From Ardenticatenaceae bacterium (GTDB taxonomy: Bacteria; Chloroflexota; Anaerolineae; Promineifilales; Promineifilaceae), in NCBI GenBank assembly GCA_020634245.1, contig JACKCC010000008.1, positions 434,001-498,000 on the forward strand: a stretch of 64,000 bases of DNA, in the 5' to 3' direction. Below are positions 10,325 through 17,892 of the stretch, one piece after another. Numbering within the stretch: position 1 is the first letter of the stretch; each line of letters begins with the position of its first letter. The translations under genes and the position numbers were made by a program. Under the pieces are notes generated by a model. That model worked only from the letters and a program-made list of their open reading frames with translations, had not been told where the DNA came from and made no database searches.

Positions 10325-12210
10325 TGCATGGAGGATCCGGTAGAAGTGGCCCCCGTGAAGGCGGGCCAATGGCCGCGATGCGCAAAGGCGAAAAAGCGCG
10401 CAATTTCAAGGCCACTATGATCAAACTGGCTCAATATCTGAGCGTGTACAAAGCAAAGATCGTTATCGTTGCCATCTTTGCTATTGCTTCAACCGTATTC
10501 AACATCGTTGGCCCCAAAGTGTTGGGCAACGCCACCACCAAACTGTTTGAAGGGGTGATGGCCGAGATAGCCGGAACTGGTTCGATTGATTTTGAGTATA
10601 TCGGCCGTATCCTGCTCATTATGCTCGTGCTGTACATCATCTCGTCCATCTTCGCTTACTTGATGGGCTGGATTATGGCCGGCGTTTCCACCGACATCTC
10701 TTACCGCTTCCGGCAAGGAATCGCGGAAAAGATCAACCGGATGCCGTTGAGCTACTTTGACAAGACGACCCAGGGCGAAGTGCTGTCGCGCATCACCAAC
10801 GACGTCGATACAGTCAATCAAACCCTCAGCCAAAGCCTGACTCAAATCATCACCTCGCTCATCACGGTGGTGGGCGTCCTGGTGATGATGTTCTCCATCA
10901 GTTGGCTGATGACCCTGGTGGCTTTGATCGTCATTCCGTTGTCGCTGGCTTTTGTTTCTTTCATCGTCAAACGCTCGCAGGTTTTCTTTATGCAGCAGCA
11001 GGAATATCTGGGTCACGTTAACGGCCACGTCGAGGAAATGTTCGGCGGCCATCGCGTCGTGAAAGCATTTAACGGCGAGGAACGCAGCATCCAGGAGTTC
11101 GAAGGGTACAACAACACCCTCTACGACGTCGCCTGGAAATCACAGTTTTTGTCCGGTTTGATGATGCCGGTCATGAACTTCATTGGCAACCTGGGCTACG
11201 TGGCCGTCGTCGTTGTCGGTGGCTACCTGACCGTGCGCAATGCGATCACCGTCGGCGACATTCAAGCCTTCATCCAGTACGTGCGCTCGTTTAACCAGCC
11301 GCTGATGCAGTTGGCCAATATCTCCAACATCTTGCAGCAAACGGCCGCGGCCGCCGAGCGTGTTTTTGAATTCCTGGAAGAGCCGGAAGAGGTCAAGGAA
11401 ACCGAGAATCCGGTCGAGTTGGCGGCGCTGCAAGGCCATGTCGAGTTCCGCCATGTGCGCTTTGGCTACGACGCTGAGAAGCCAGTCATCCACAACCTAT
11501 CGGCGGAAGCGAAGCCGGGGCAAAAGGTGGCTATCGTCGGCCCCACCGGCGCCGGCAAGACGACCATTGTCAAGCTGCTGATGCGCTTTTATGACGTGAA
11601 TGACGGGGCAATCCTGGTGGAAGGGCAGGACATTCGCAACTTCAAACGGCAGGATTTGCGCCGCCGTTTTGGCATGGTGCTGCAAGATACCTGGCTTTAC
11701 AATGACACGATTATGGAGAATATTAGATACGGCCGTCCTCAAGCCAGCGACGATGAGGTAATCGCCGCCGCCAAAGCCGCCCACGTTGATCACTTCGTCC
11801 ACACCCTGCCCGAAGGCTACGGCATGGTCATCAACGAAGAGACGACCAACATCTCTCAGGGGCAGATGCAGCTGCTGACCATCGCCCGCGCCGTCCTGGC
11901 CGACCCGCGTATCCTCATTTTGGACGAGGCGACCAGTTCGGTGGACACGCGCACGGAGGTGCTGATTCAGCAGGCGATGGACCGGCTGATGGTGGGGCGG
12001 ACCAGCTTCATCATCGCCCACCGCCTCTCCACCATCCGCAACGCCGACCTGATTCTGGTGATGAATGAGGGGGATATTGTGGAGCAGGGCAATCACGAAG
12101 AGCTGCTGGCTCGTGGCGGCTTCTACGCCGAACTGTACAACAGCCAGTTCGAACGGCCGACGGAAGAGGGTGAGATGGAGGAAACTGCTTTTTTGGTTTC
12201 AGCCGATTAA
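10321..12210 (+). CDS. ABC exporter half-transporter, catalytic subunit
   Basis: 629 residues: a Gly-rich N-terminal extension, six membrane helices, then an ATPase domain with Walker A GPTGAGKTT (about 406), signature variant ISQGQMQLLTIARA and intact Walker B ILILDEATSSVD. The intact glutamate here and the altered signature (SQGQ) complement the degenerate Walker B of the partner. The heterodimer thus has one good and one poor ATP site, as in TM287/288. The likely role is efflux of drugs or toxic amphiphiles under MarR control. It ends in a terminator. Confidence 0.92.
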   Translation: MMHGGSGRSGPREGGPMAAMRKGEKARNFKATMIKLAQYLSVYKAKIVIVAIFAIASTVFNIVGPKVLGNATTKLFEGVMAEIAGTGSIDFEYIGRILLIMLVLYIISSIFAYLMGWIMAGVSTDISYRFRQGIAEKINRMPLSYFDKTTQGEVLSRITNDVDTVNQTLSQSLTQIITSLITVVGVLVMMFSISWLMTLVALIVIPLSLAFVSFIVKRSQVFFMQQQEYLGHVNGHVEEMFGGHRVVKAFNGEERSIQEFEGYNNTLYDVAWKSQFLSGLMMPVMNFIGNLGYVAVVVVGGYLTVRNAITVGDIQAFIQYVRSFNQPLMQLANISNILQQTAAAAERVFEFLEEPEEVKETENPVELAALQGHVEFRHVRFGYDAEKPVIHNLSAEAKPGQKVAIVGPTGAGKTTIVKLLMRFYDVNDGAILVEGQDIRNFKRQDLRRRFGMVLQDTWLYNDTIMENIRYGRPQASDDEVIAAAKAAHVDHFVHTLPEGYGMVINEETTNISQGQMQLLTIARAVLADPRILILDEATSSVDTRTEVLIQQAMDRLMVGRTSFIIAHRLSTIRNADLILVMNEGDIVEQGNHEELLARGGFYAELYNSQFERPTEEGEMEETAFLVSAD

Positions 12211-12235
12211 CGACGTGAAACGTGATGCGTGATGA

Positions 12236-12269
12236 AAAAGCCGGTTGTGGGAAACTGCAACCGGCTTTT
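12236..12269 (+). terminator. Terminator of the exporter operon
   Basis: Perfect 12-bp stem AAAAGCCGGTTG / CAACCGGCTTTT with a 10-base loop and T-run, 25 bases past the stop. Confidence 0.88.
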
Positions 12270-12437
12270 ATGTTATACTTTGCTTGGTTGATGGAGTTGG
12301 AAACGGCTGTGATAAACAATGATGAATAAGGTGGTTACTAAGGTATTTTATCAAGCCACTGCGCCGGATAAATCACCCCAATTCATCATATCCTTCATGT
12401 TTCGCAGGTATTTCACTCCATCTTAAGGGGATATTTG

Positions 12438-12803
12438 ATGGCTGAAATCTGGACAAAAATCGAGTCCTTTCTTAGTTTAGAAATTTTTGAAGGTCTCAGT
12501 TTCTTTCTTGCGCTTTTACTTGCAGTTGTACCTATAATTTCGCATATTTTTTCAGGAAAGATTCGGTATTTTGCAAGAATCGTCGACTGGTTAGGAATCC
12601 CTGTTTTGTCACTTATGGCAACTTTTGTTGCCTTCTACCGACAGAATATCATGCTGGCTCTTGTGATAAATGCAATTCTTGTTGTTTATTTTGTGCTTTG
12701 GAAAATTTATATCAAACAAAAGACACCTAAAGTAAATCAGCTATCACCTCTCTATTCTTCGCCCGACGATCAATTTAGGTCAAATGTAATACCACCGGAA
12801 TAA
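12438..12803 (+). CDS. Three-helix membrane protein of AT-rich operon, unknown
   Basis: 121 residues from the ATG at 12438 (RBS AAGGGG). Three hydrophobic segments (about residues 16-36, 52-70, 74-92) and a charged C-tail. It is the first gene of a four-gene operon whose base composition is far more AT-rich than its surroundings and which contains no ACGGCCGT octamer, both signs of acquisition. No family recognised. Confidence 0.6.
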   Translation: MAEIWTKIESFLSLEIFEGLSFFLALLLAVVPIISHIFSGKIRYFARIVDWLGIPVLSLMATFVAFYRQNIMLALVINAILVVYFVLWKIYIKQKTPKVNQLSPLYSSPDDQFRSNVIPPE

Positions 12804-12822
12804 TCGCAAATGGAGGTTAAGT

Positions 12823-13143
12823 ATGATGAGAATTCAAAAAATGATAAAACGCTTAAGGGAAAGATGGCAAAATTATTGGACTCGCAGTTATAAAGATGAG
12901 TACTTTGCAACAGAAATGAGCGATTCCCAGCAAGCACTCCCACCTGATGCTAATTGGGTTGTATTAGCTCCAGATGATTATTATGAAGAACCTTTTCTCT
13001 CAGGTGATGAGGATATGATCATTGTACCTGATGTTCACTACATTGATGAACAAGGAGCAGTAATAGGATCATCAATCTCGAGTATGACTCTTGATCATGG
13101 ATACATTGCACCCCCTGAATATGTCTTTATCGGAGGTGAATAA
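12823..13143 (+). CDS. Hypothetical protein of AT-rich operon
   Basis: 106 residues with a strong GGAGG site 7 bases before the ATG. Basic helical N-terminus (MIKRLRERWQNYW), then an acidic region with PDDYYEEPFLSGDEDMIIVP. It has no signal or membrane helix and no recognised family. It is 19 bases after the first gene and 2 bases before the next, so a single transcript is likely. Confidence 0.55.
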   Translation: MMRIQKMIKRLRERWQNYWTRSYKDEYFATEMSDSQQALPPDANWVVLAPDDYYEEPFLSGDEDMIIVPDVHYIDEQGAVIGSSISSMTLDHGYIAPPEYVFIGGE

Positions 13144-13145
13144 AG

Positions 13146-13748
13146 ATGAGCAGCTTATTCAAACAACTCCGATCACGAATAATTGGACACCAGGAAACTT
13201 CACTCGATGATATTCAACGTTTAGCACCGAATATGACACGGCAACCAGCAACAGCAAATCGACCGGAGCATCTAGTCCGTCATGGAGTTATTGATTTTCG
13301 CGGTCAGCGGCAACCATTCAACATGACAATCCATAAGCGGGGAGCAAACATTGAATCTACATCAATAATGGGGGAGATTCCCAACAATTCTTTTGGAAGC
13401 ATTTCCACAGAAACAATAAACCAAGCAATGGATGGCAAATATGTTCGAGTGAACTCTAACAAACCCGAAACATCTCGATTAGCTCTTGTCACACAGCAAC
13501 CTGCAAATCAATTTAATGAAAAAACATTCAAACGGGAGCAGGATCGACACGTAACTGCATATTCTGAAGTAAGCCCTATCCTTCGACGAGTTTCAGAAGT
13601 CAATAAAGAAGTCACTACAAAGAATTTCCAAGAACAAACGAATATTGCTCGGCAAATTGTTTCAAGGGAATTGGGTACACAACAAACACTGAAAGGGCAG
13701 TTGAGAAAACCAAGATACTTTCCACAGATTTTCTCAGAGGAAGATTAA
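13146..13748 (+). CDS. Hypothetical protein of AT-rich operon
   Basis: 200 residues, with the ribosome site GGAGG inside the end of the preceding gene. Polar, without membrane segments. A middle part (DFRGQRQPFNMTIHKRGANI) looks like a beta-rich domain, and the last third is helical and rich in Q/E/K. No family recognised. Gene order and spacing tie it to its neighbours. Confidence 0.55.
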   Translation: MSSLFKQLRSRIIGHQETSLDDIQRLAPNMTRQPATANRPEHLVRHGVIDFRGQRQPFNMTIHKRGANIESTSIMGEIPNNSFGSISTETINQAMDGKYVRVNSNKPETSRLALVTQQPANQFNEKTFKREQDRHVTAYSEVSPILRRVSEVNKEVTTKNFQEQTNIARQIVSRELGTQQTLKGQLRKPRYFPQIFSEED

Positions 13749-13752
13749 TTGT

Positions 13753-14331
13753 GTGGTAGGTTTAATGAGCCGAAAACGTAAAACCGATTCAGATAAACAA
13801 AAATCCCGATTAACATCAGTAATTACTGACATTCGTACGATTATTGTATCTGTAATTGCTGGAATAATATTGGCATATATCATCCAAGATGCACGGTTTG
13901 CACCAGAGCGAAATATTGTATCAACACCAACACATTCAGTGAATTTAAATTTAGGAAGCGGTAACGTAAAAATCCAGCAAGGCCAGATGTTAGTATTAGC
14001 CAATGATTTGGGAGTGGCTGTAGCAAGGTTTATTTTTAGTGAAGATGGCGCAGCTTACCAGTGGCGATACAAAAGTTATACTTCGACAGAAGAGAAGTCT
14101 GGTTCTGGTAGACTTTATGAAAATTATGTGCGTACACCGATAGCAACCAGCGAAAACCGAATTGTTGATATAGGAAGCTCACTAACAATAACAATTGAAG
14201 ATATGCAGGCTACGTGGTCTTTTAGTGGAAAGTCGTCGGGCTGGATTTACTATAAATCTTTAGGTGTTGATGTGCTTAACGATTCGACATTCTACACATT
14301 GGATTTATCATCACTGCACGTTAGAAAATAA
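13753..14331 (+). CDS. Membrane-anchored hypothetical protein of AT-rich operon
   Basis: 192 residues from GTG at 13753 (or 188 from ATG at 13765; neither has an ideal ribosome site). Basic N-terminus, one membrane helix (about residues 28-48, IIVSVIAGIILAYIIQ), then an extracytoplasmic beta-rich domain (residues 60-190). It ends 5 bases before the attC-like site, as the last gene of an integron cassette would. Function unknown. Confidence 0.58.
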   Translation: MVGLMSRKRKTDSDKQKSRLTSVITDIRTIIVSVIAGIILAYIIQDARFAPERNIVSTPTHSVNLNLGSGNVKIQQGQMLVLANDLGVAVARFIFSEDGAAYQWRYKSYTSTEEKSGSGRLYENYVRTPIATSENRIVDIGSSLTITIEDMQATWSFSGKSSGWIYYKSLGVDVLNDSTFYTLDLSSLHVRK

Positions 14332-14336
14332 AAGCA

Positions 14337-14469
14337 GCTCAACAAAGCACGCAGCGGACAGCGGGAAGTCTGCTGCTTCGAGAAGCGGTTTCTTACGCTC
14401 GAATGTTTTTCTGCTCTCTAGCTTTTTTCCACTCTTGCCTCCATCCGCCGCTAACGCAAGCTGTTAGAT
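14337..14469 (+). other. attC-like integron recombination site (candidate)
   Basis: It begins GCTCAAC (RYYYAAC type) followed by AAAGCACGCAGCGGAC and ends CCGCCGCTAACGCAAGC then TGTTAGATG (GTTRRRY type, 14463-14469). The left and right arms pair imperfectly (AACA.., AGCGG with CCGCT, TGTT). The length of 133 bp is within the known attC range. It directly follows a gene stop. No integrase or second attC was seen in the window, so this could be a solitary remnant. Confidence 0.45.
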
Positions 14470-14539
14470 GGATTGCATCAGCAACAGCTATCCGTGCCAG
14501 TTTTACCCGTATTATTCCCCGTGTTAAAAAACAGGAATG

Positions 14540-14870
14540 GAAAACGGCCGTGCCATCCAATTTATCGCTGTTTGTTGGAGGATGTGGGGAGGAGGAACGG
14601 CCGTGTCAACAGTCAACAGTTAACGGAAAATAGGTAGCGGGGAACGGCCGTGTCCATACAGTTTGTCGTTGATTGTTGAAAATGTGGGAAGGGGGAACGG
14701 CCGTATCTTTGTAAGGGAAGATGAGGTGGGGAAACGGCCGTCATGCTTGACGCAAAAAGTCTCACGAAGACATTTGGCAGGGTAACACCTCATCCAGTCT
14801 TTATGGTGGTGTGGGGGGATGAGGAGAGAGGGGGAAACGGCCGTGTGGCTCAATCCAATTTCAAATACTT
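14540..14870. repeat. Degenerate ~55-bp repeats, left block
   Basis: Repeats of the type GGAAACGGCCGTGTCCA, then CAGTTTATTGCTG, then TTGTTGGAGGATGTGGG. Recognisable copies start near 14541 and 14641, and further copies are decayed. Each carries ACGGCCGT. No convincing gene runs through this stretch. Confidence 0.6.
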
Positions 14871-15194
14871 GCCAATCTCTTCCAGCACATCTGGCAGCGT
14901 TACCGCCATGTTTTCAGCTACCCCTTCTGGCGTATGTTTGTGGTGTGGAAACGTAAACAAGTTCGAATGATGGGGCGCATTGTCCCAACGCATAATCATT
15001 TTGTCATTTTCATCTTGCCAATGAAAAGCATAATTCCGCTCTATCTCGTCCACGTATTCTCTGACAAAAAGAACCGACTGATTTTGCAACTGTATCTTCA
15101 GTCGATAATAAAAACCGTCACCCCAGTGACGGTAATCTTCTACTTCATAATTTTCAACCCAACTTATCTGGTCAAGCAATCTCAAAATTTCCAC
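14850..15194 (-). CDS. TumE-family (DUF6516-like) toxin
   Basis: 114 residues. The pattern DYRHWGDGFYYRLKIQLQNQ ... FVREYVDEIERNYAFHWQ ... MRWDNAPHHSNLFTFPHHKH ... VLEEIGKYL fits the TumE/DUF6516 family, whose members form type II toxin-antitoxin modules. Acidic and histidine residues in RWDNAPHH and FPHHKH are the likely active or metal site. It overlaps the upstream partner gene by 23 bases. Assignment is from memory of the family pattern. Confidence 0.72.
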   Translation of the reverse strand: MEILRLLDQISWVENYEVEDYRHWGDGFYYRLKIQLQNQSVLFVREYVDEIERNYAFHWQDENDKMIMRWDNAPHHSNLFTFPHHKHTPEGVAENMAVTLPDVLEEIGKYLKLD

Positions 15195-15438
15195 GCTTGA
15201 CCTCTTTCATTTTAGTAGCTAAATCATTGGCTGTTTTTATGTACGCTTTCCATTCAATATAATCGTCCCAACGTGTAAAATCCTCATCTGAAGACGCGGT
15301 TAATTCTTGAGAAAATGCTTCCCATGTTTGGGCATATTTACGTTCAAATAGACGTAATTTTTCATTCACGGCATGTGAAGCGGCCAAGTATTCAATCATT
15401 AACCAATTGGTTACATCATGTTTTTGAATGGTAATCAT
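15172..15438 (-). CDS. Probable antitoxin partner of the TumE-like toxin
   Basis: 88 residues, mostly helical, beginning MITIQKHDVTNWLMIEYLAAS and ending with a basic tail (KEVKRGNFEIA). The RBS GGAGATAAAGTC precedes the ATG at 15438. It lies upstream of and overlaps the toxin, the usual antitoxin-first order. It has no clear helix-turn-helix, so the antitoxin call is from context. Confidence 0.6.
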   Translation of the reverse strand: MITIQKHDVTNWLMIEYLAASHAVNEKLRLFERKYAQTWEAFSQELTASSDEDFTRWDDYIEWKAYIKTANDLATKMKEVKRGNFEIA

Positions 15439-15508
15439 GACTTTATCTCCATCTGATTTGCTATTATACTATCATCTTCACTGAAATCATAGGAGGAACG
15501 GCCGTGCT

Positions 15509-15714
15509 CAGCAATTCGAAATATAGAAATCGTCTGGTAGGGGTGGGACAAGCGGGCCACGATCCCGGCCGGACAAAGGGGCCTGCCTCACGCCTGTCTC
15601 ACCCAAAACAACCATTGACCAAAGGCGGGGCGAGACGGCGCGGAGACAAGGCCGTTTGCTTAGCCCAAAATCATACCGCGCTGTCCCGCCCCTACGTCAT
15701 ATTTCGAATTGCTG
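15509..15714. mobile_element. 206-bp MITE with 16-bp terminal inverted repeats and 9-bp target duplication
   Basis: Perfect terminal inverted repeats CAGCAATTCGAAATAT (15509-15524; 15699-15714). Further inside, the sub-terminal arms GTAGGGGTGGGACAAGCG and GTAGGGGCGGGACAGCGCG also match. It is flanked directly by GGCCGTGCT at 15500-15508 and 15715-15723. Removing the element and one duplication restores a normal copy of the surrounding repeat (GAACGGCCGTGCTCACCC, then AGTTTATTGCTG). There is no coding capacity, so it must be moved in trans by an unseen transposase. Confidence 0.82.
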
Positions 15715-15865
15715 GGCCGTGCTCACCCAGTTTATTGCTGCTTGTGGGGATGTGAGAGGGAGAACGGCCGTCAAACACGACAACGAATGAAGAATTGAAC
15801 GAATAGGGAAACGGCCGTGTCCACCCAGTTTATTGCTGCTTGTTGGAGGATGTGGGCAAGGGAAA
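15715..15865. repeat. Degenerate ~55-bp repeats, right block
   Basis: Two well-preserved copies beginning near 15715 (interrupted at its left by the MITE) and 15807, sharing CACCCAGTTTATTGCTGCTTG. A spacer between them carries another ACGGCCGT. Confidence 0.65.
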
Positions 15866-15950
15866 CGGCCACTTTTTCCGGCCCCGCCTCGCATCTTTAT
15901 GGTTTTGTTTGAGAATACGATGGATAATGGCGAAAGACAAAAGGTAACTT

Positions 15951-16334
15951 ATGAATTACACATCTCCGCCTAACCCACAGGCCTTTTACGAACAAGTATG
16001 GCATCTGGTTCGCCAGGTTCCGCATGGCAAAGTGGTCACCTACGGCCAGGTCGCCCAAATGCTCCCGCTGCCCGGCGGCATTGAACCGCAGGAATACAAA
16101 GCGTTCGGCCCGCGCTGGGTAGGCGAAGCGATGGCTGCCTGCCCAGATGACGTGCCCTGGCAGCGCGTCATCAATTCGCAGGGGAAAATCAGCCCAAGGC
16201 CCGGCGCGGATCGTCAGCGACAGCTCCTGGAAGCGGAAGGAATCCCGTTTGTGAAAGACAAGGTTAACTTGAAGGCATACCAGTGGCGTGGGCCGGGTCA
16301 CGAGGATGAACCGAGGCAGGCCAGATTGTTCTAA
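15951..16334 (+). CDS. Alkyltransferase-like protein (MGMT DNA-binding domain family)
   Basis: 127 residues, the length of a free-standing DNA-binding domain of O6-alkylguanine-DNA alkyltransferase. Core VWHLVRQVPHGKVVTYGQVA, then PWQRVINSQGKISPRPGADRQRQLLEAEG. The catalytic PCHR of true alkyltransferases is absent; the equivalent segment is VPWQRV. Such ATL proteins bind O6-alkylguanine without repairing it and hand the lesion to nucleotide excision repair. RBS AAAGGT. Confidence 0.85.
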   Translation: MNYTSPPNPQAFYEQVWHLVRQVPHGKVVTYGQVAQMLPLPGGIEPQEYKAFGPRWVGEAMAACPDDVPWQRVINSQGKISPRPGADRQRQLLEAEGIPFVKDKVNLKAYQWRGPGHEDEPRQARLF

Positions 16335-16378
16335 CGGCCAACAATCAACAAAAAATAGGCAACGCAATCGAGGTAAAA

Positions 16379-17005
16379 ATGGATAAATTAGAATTGAGAA
16401 CCCGGCAGGTCGGACCCTGGGGGATGAACACGTATGCGTTGATTTGCCCGCAAACGCAGGAAAGCGTCTTAATCGACCCTGGCGCGGACCCGGAAACATT
16501 GCTGGAAATGCTGGCTGGCAGCACACCAGCGGCCATCTGGCTGACCCACACCCACGGCGACCACATCGGCGCGCTGGATGAGATGCGGGCTAAACTGCAA
16601 GTGCCGCTGCTGGCCAATCCCGGGCCGCATGCCGCCGGCGTGAAATTGGACGCTGACCAATGGCTGAACGACGGCGATCGGGTACCGGTGGGCAATTTTA
16701 CGGCGCGAGTCTATTTCGCCCCCGGCCACATTGGTGACCAAATATGTTTTGCCCTGGAAAACGACCATCGAGTCATCGTCGGCGACACGATATTTGAGGG
16801 CGGCCCCGGCAAAACGTGGTCGCCGGAAGGGTTCCAAACAACGCTGACGACGCTGCGCAAGGTGGTCCTGCCCTGGCCGGATGAGACGGTTTGTTATCCG
16901 GGACACGGCCCATCTTTCCGATTGGGTGACCAACGGGCGGCGATTGAACGGTTTTTGGCGAAGGATCACGGCCGTTTCTTCGGCGACGCCACCTGGGATA
17001 TGTAA
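16379..17005 (+). CDS. MBL-fold metallohydrolase (glyoxalase II-like)
   Basis: 208 residues. Metal motif THTHGDHIG (about residues 57-65), a second-shell histidine in YFAPGHIGDQICF, an aspartate in VIVGDTIFEGGPGK and the last histidine in CYPGHGPSFRLGDQ give the full dinuclear-metal set of hydroxyacylglutathione hydrolase-like enzymes. The probable role is hydrolysis of a thioester or related ester; substrate unknown. GAGG precedes the ATG. The next gene follows closely and may be cotranscribed. Confidence 0.85.
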   Translation: MDKLELRTRQVGPWGMNTYALICPQTQESVLIDPGADPETLLEMLAGSTPAAIWLTHTHGDHIGALDEMRAKLQVPLLANPGPHAAGVKLDADQWLNDGDRVPVGNFTARVYFAPGHIGDQICFALENDHRVIVGDTIFEGGPGKTWSPEGFQTTLTTLRKVVLPWPDETVCYPGHGPSFRLGDQRAAIERFLAKDHGRFFGDATWDM

Positions 17006-17042
17006 CAAGCTAGAGGATAGAGCTAGAGCAAGAGAAACACTT

Positions 17043-17822
17043 TTGGATATTGTTGAGAATTTTGAGCAGTGGCAGGCTGATTATTTTGAAGAGTGGCTGC
17101 CGCATTATGAGAAAACAGGCGAATTGGTTTGGCTCAATTATCCGCGAGCGCATAATCGGACTGCACCATTTGGCCCTGGCATTGAGTTAGCGCAGAGCCG
17201 CTTGCTGTTGATTCCGTCAGCGGGTGGCTATTTGCGCGACGAACAAGAGCCATTTGATGCCGCCAACGATTTAGGTGATTATTCGATTCGGCTTTTACCG
17301 GCGGATATCCCGTTGGAGCAGATTGCTTTTGCCCATGACCATTATGAGCACACGGCCGTTACCACCGACCCTCAAGTACTCCTCCCCCTGCAACACCTAC
17401 AGGAAATGGTCGCCGCAGGCAAAATCGGCGCTTTGACCAACTCTGTCATCAGCTACATGGGCTACCAGCCCGACATCAGCCGCATCCTCACCGAAACCAT
17501 CCCCGCCATTTTGCATGCTGCCCAGGAGCAGCAAGCGGATGGGGCGCTGCTCGTCCCCGCTTGACCACTCTGTGTCCAATCCGTTGGATTGGTTGCCCGC
17601 GCTCTGGAAATCAACGGCATCTCCACCACCCTGACCAGTTGGAGCGGCCTCATCCGCCGCGCCGCGCCGCCGCGAGCCACGGCCACACGACTCGACCGGG
17701 GCAGCACCCTGGGCCAGCCAGGGGATACTGCCCAACAGCGGCGGGTGCTGGAAGCAACTTTGGCGCTTTTGGCACAGGACGCGCCGGTTCCCCTGTTACG
17801 ATTGGATGAAAAAGCGGATTAA
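17043..17822 (+). CDS. GrdB-like selenoprotein (glycine/sarcosine/betaine reductase B family), in-frame TGA = Sec
   Basis: A single reading frame of about 259 residues contains one internal TGA at 17562-17564. Family features run straight through it: DYSIRLLPADIP, FAHDHYEHTAV, ALTNSVISYMGYQPD, then DGALLVPA-U-PLCVQSVGLVARALEINGI. The UxxC pair lies where the redox Sec/Cys of the selenoprotein B family sits. A 17-nt hairpin starts 11 bases after the TGA (separate entry). Canonical glycine reductase partners are not nearby, so this is a stand-alone member, perhaps a thiol/selenol redox enzyme. The start is uncertain: TTG at 17043 is the first plausible one after the MBL gene. The reading frame is open further up, to an ATG at 16881 inside the MBL gene. 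Confidence 0.85.
17576..17592 (+). other. Bacterial SECIS hairpin for the GrdB-like selenoprotein
   Basis: CCAATCC-GTT-GGATTGG: seven perfect pairs and a GTT loop, 17 nt in total, separated from the TGA by exactly 11 nt. The known E. coli fdhF minihelix has the same length and spacing and a GU in its loop. Confidence 0.78.
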
Positions 17823-17825
17823 ATG

Positions 17826-17892
17826 ATGCTTCATGCGTCATAAAATCATACGTCATGACAGCCAATGACATATGACTTTATGACGCATGACT
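17826..17892. repeat. TGACGCATGAC-type intergenic repeats
   Basis: Words ATGCGTCATAAAATCATACG, TGACATATGACTTTATGACG and CATGAC form an imperfect inverted repeat between the convergent selenoprotein and ABC genes, and extend into the last codons of the latter. It is related to 220-260. Confidence 0.4.

Noticed and set aside
15509..15714. MITE mobilised by the IS at 44373-45488
   Set aside because: Terminal repeats do not match (CAGCAATTCG versus GGCACTGGGT), and the target duplications differ in length (9 versus 8).
14540..15865. Repeat array as a CRISPR
   Set aside because: Units are degenerate and unevenly spaced, contain other genes, and no cas gene is present.
17562..17564. TGA in the GrdB-like gene as a simple gene end
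   Set aside because: Family motifs continue in the same frame after the TGA, with a hairpin of correct length and distance.
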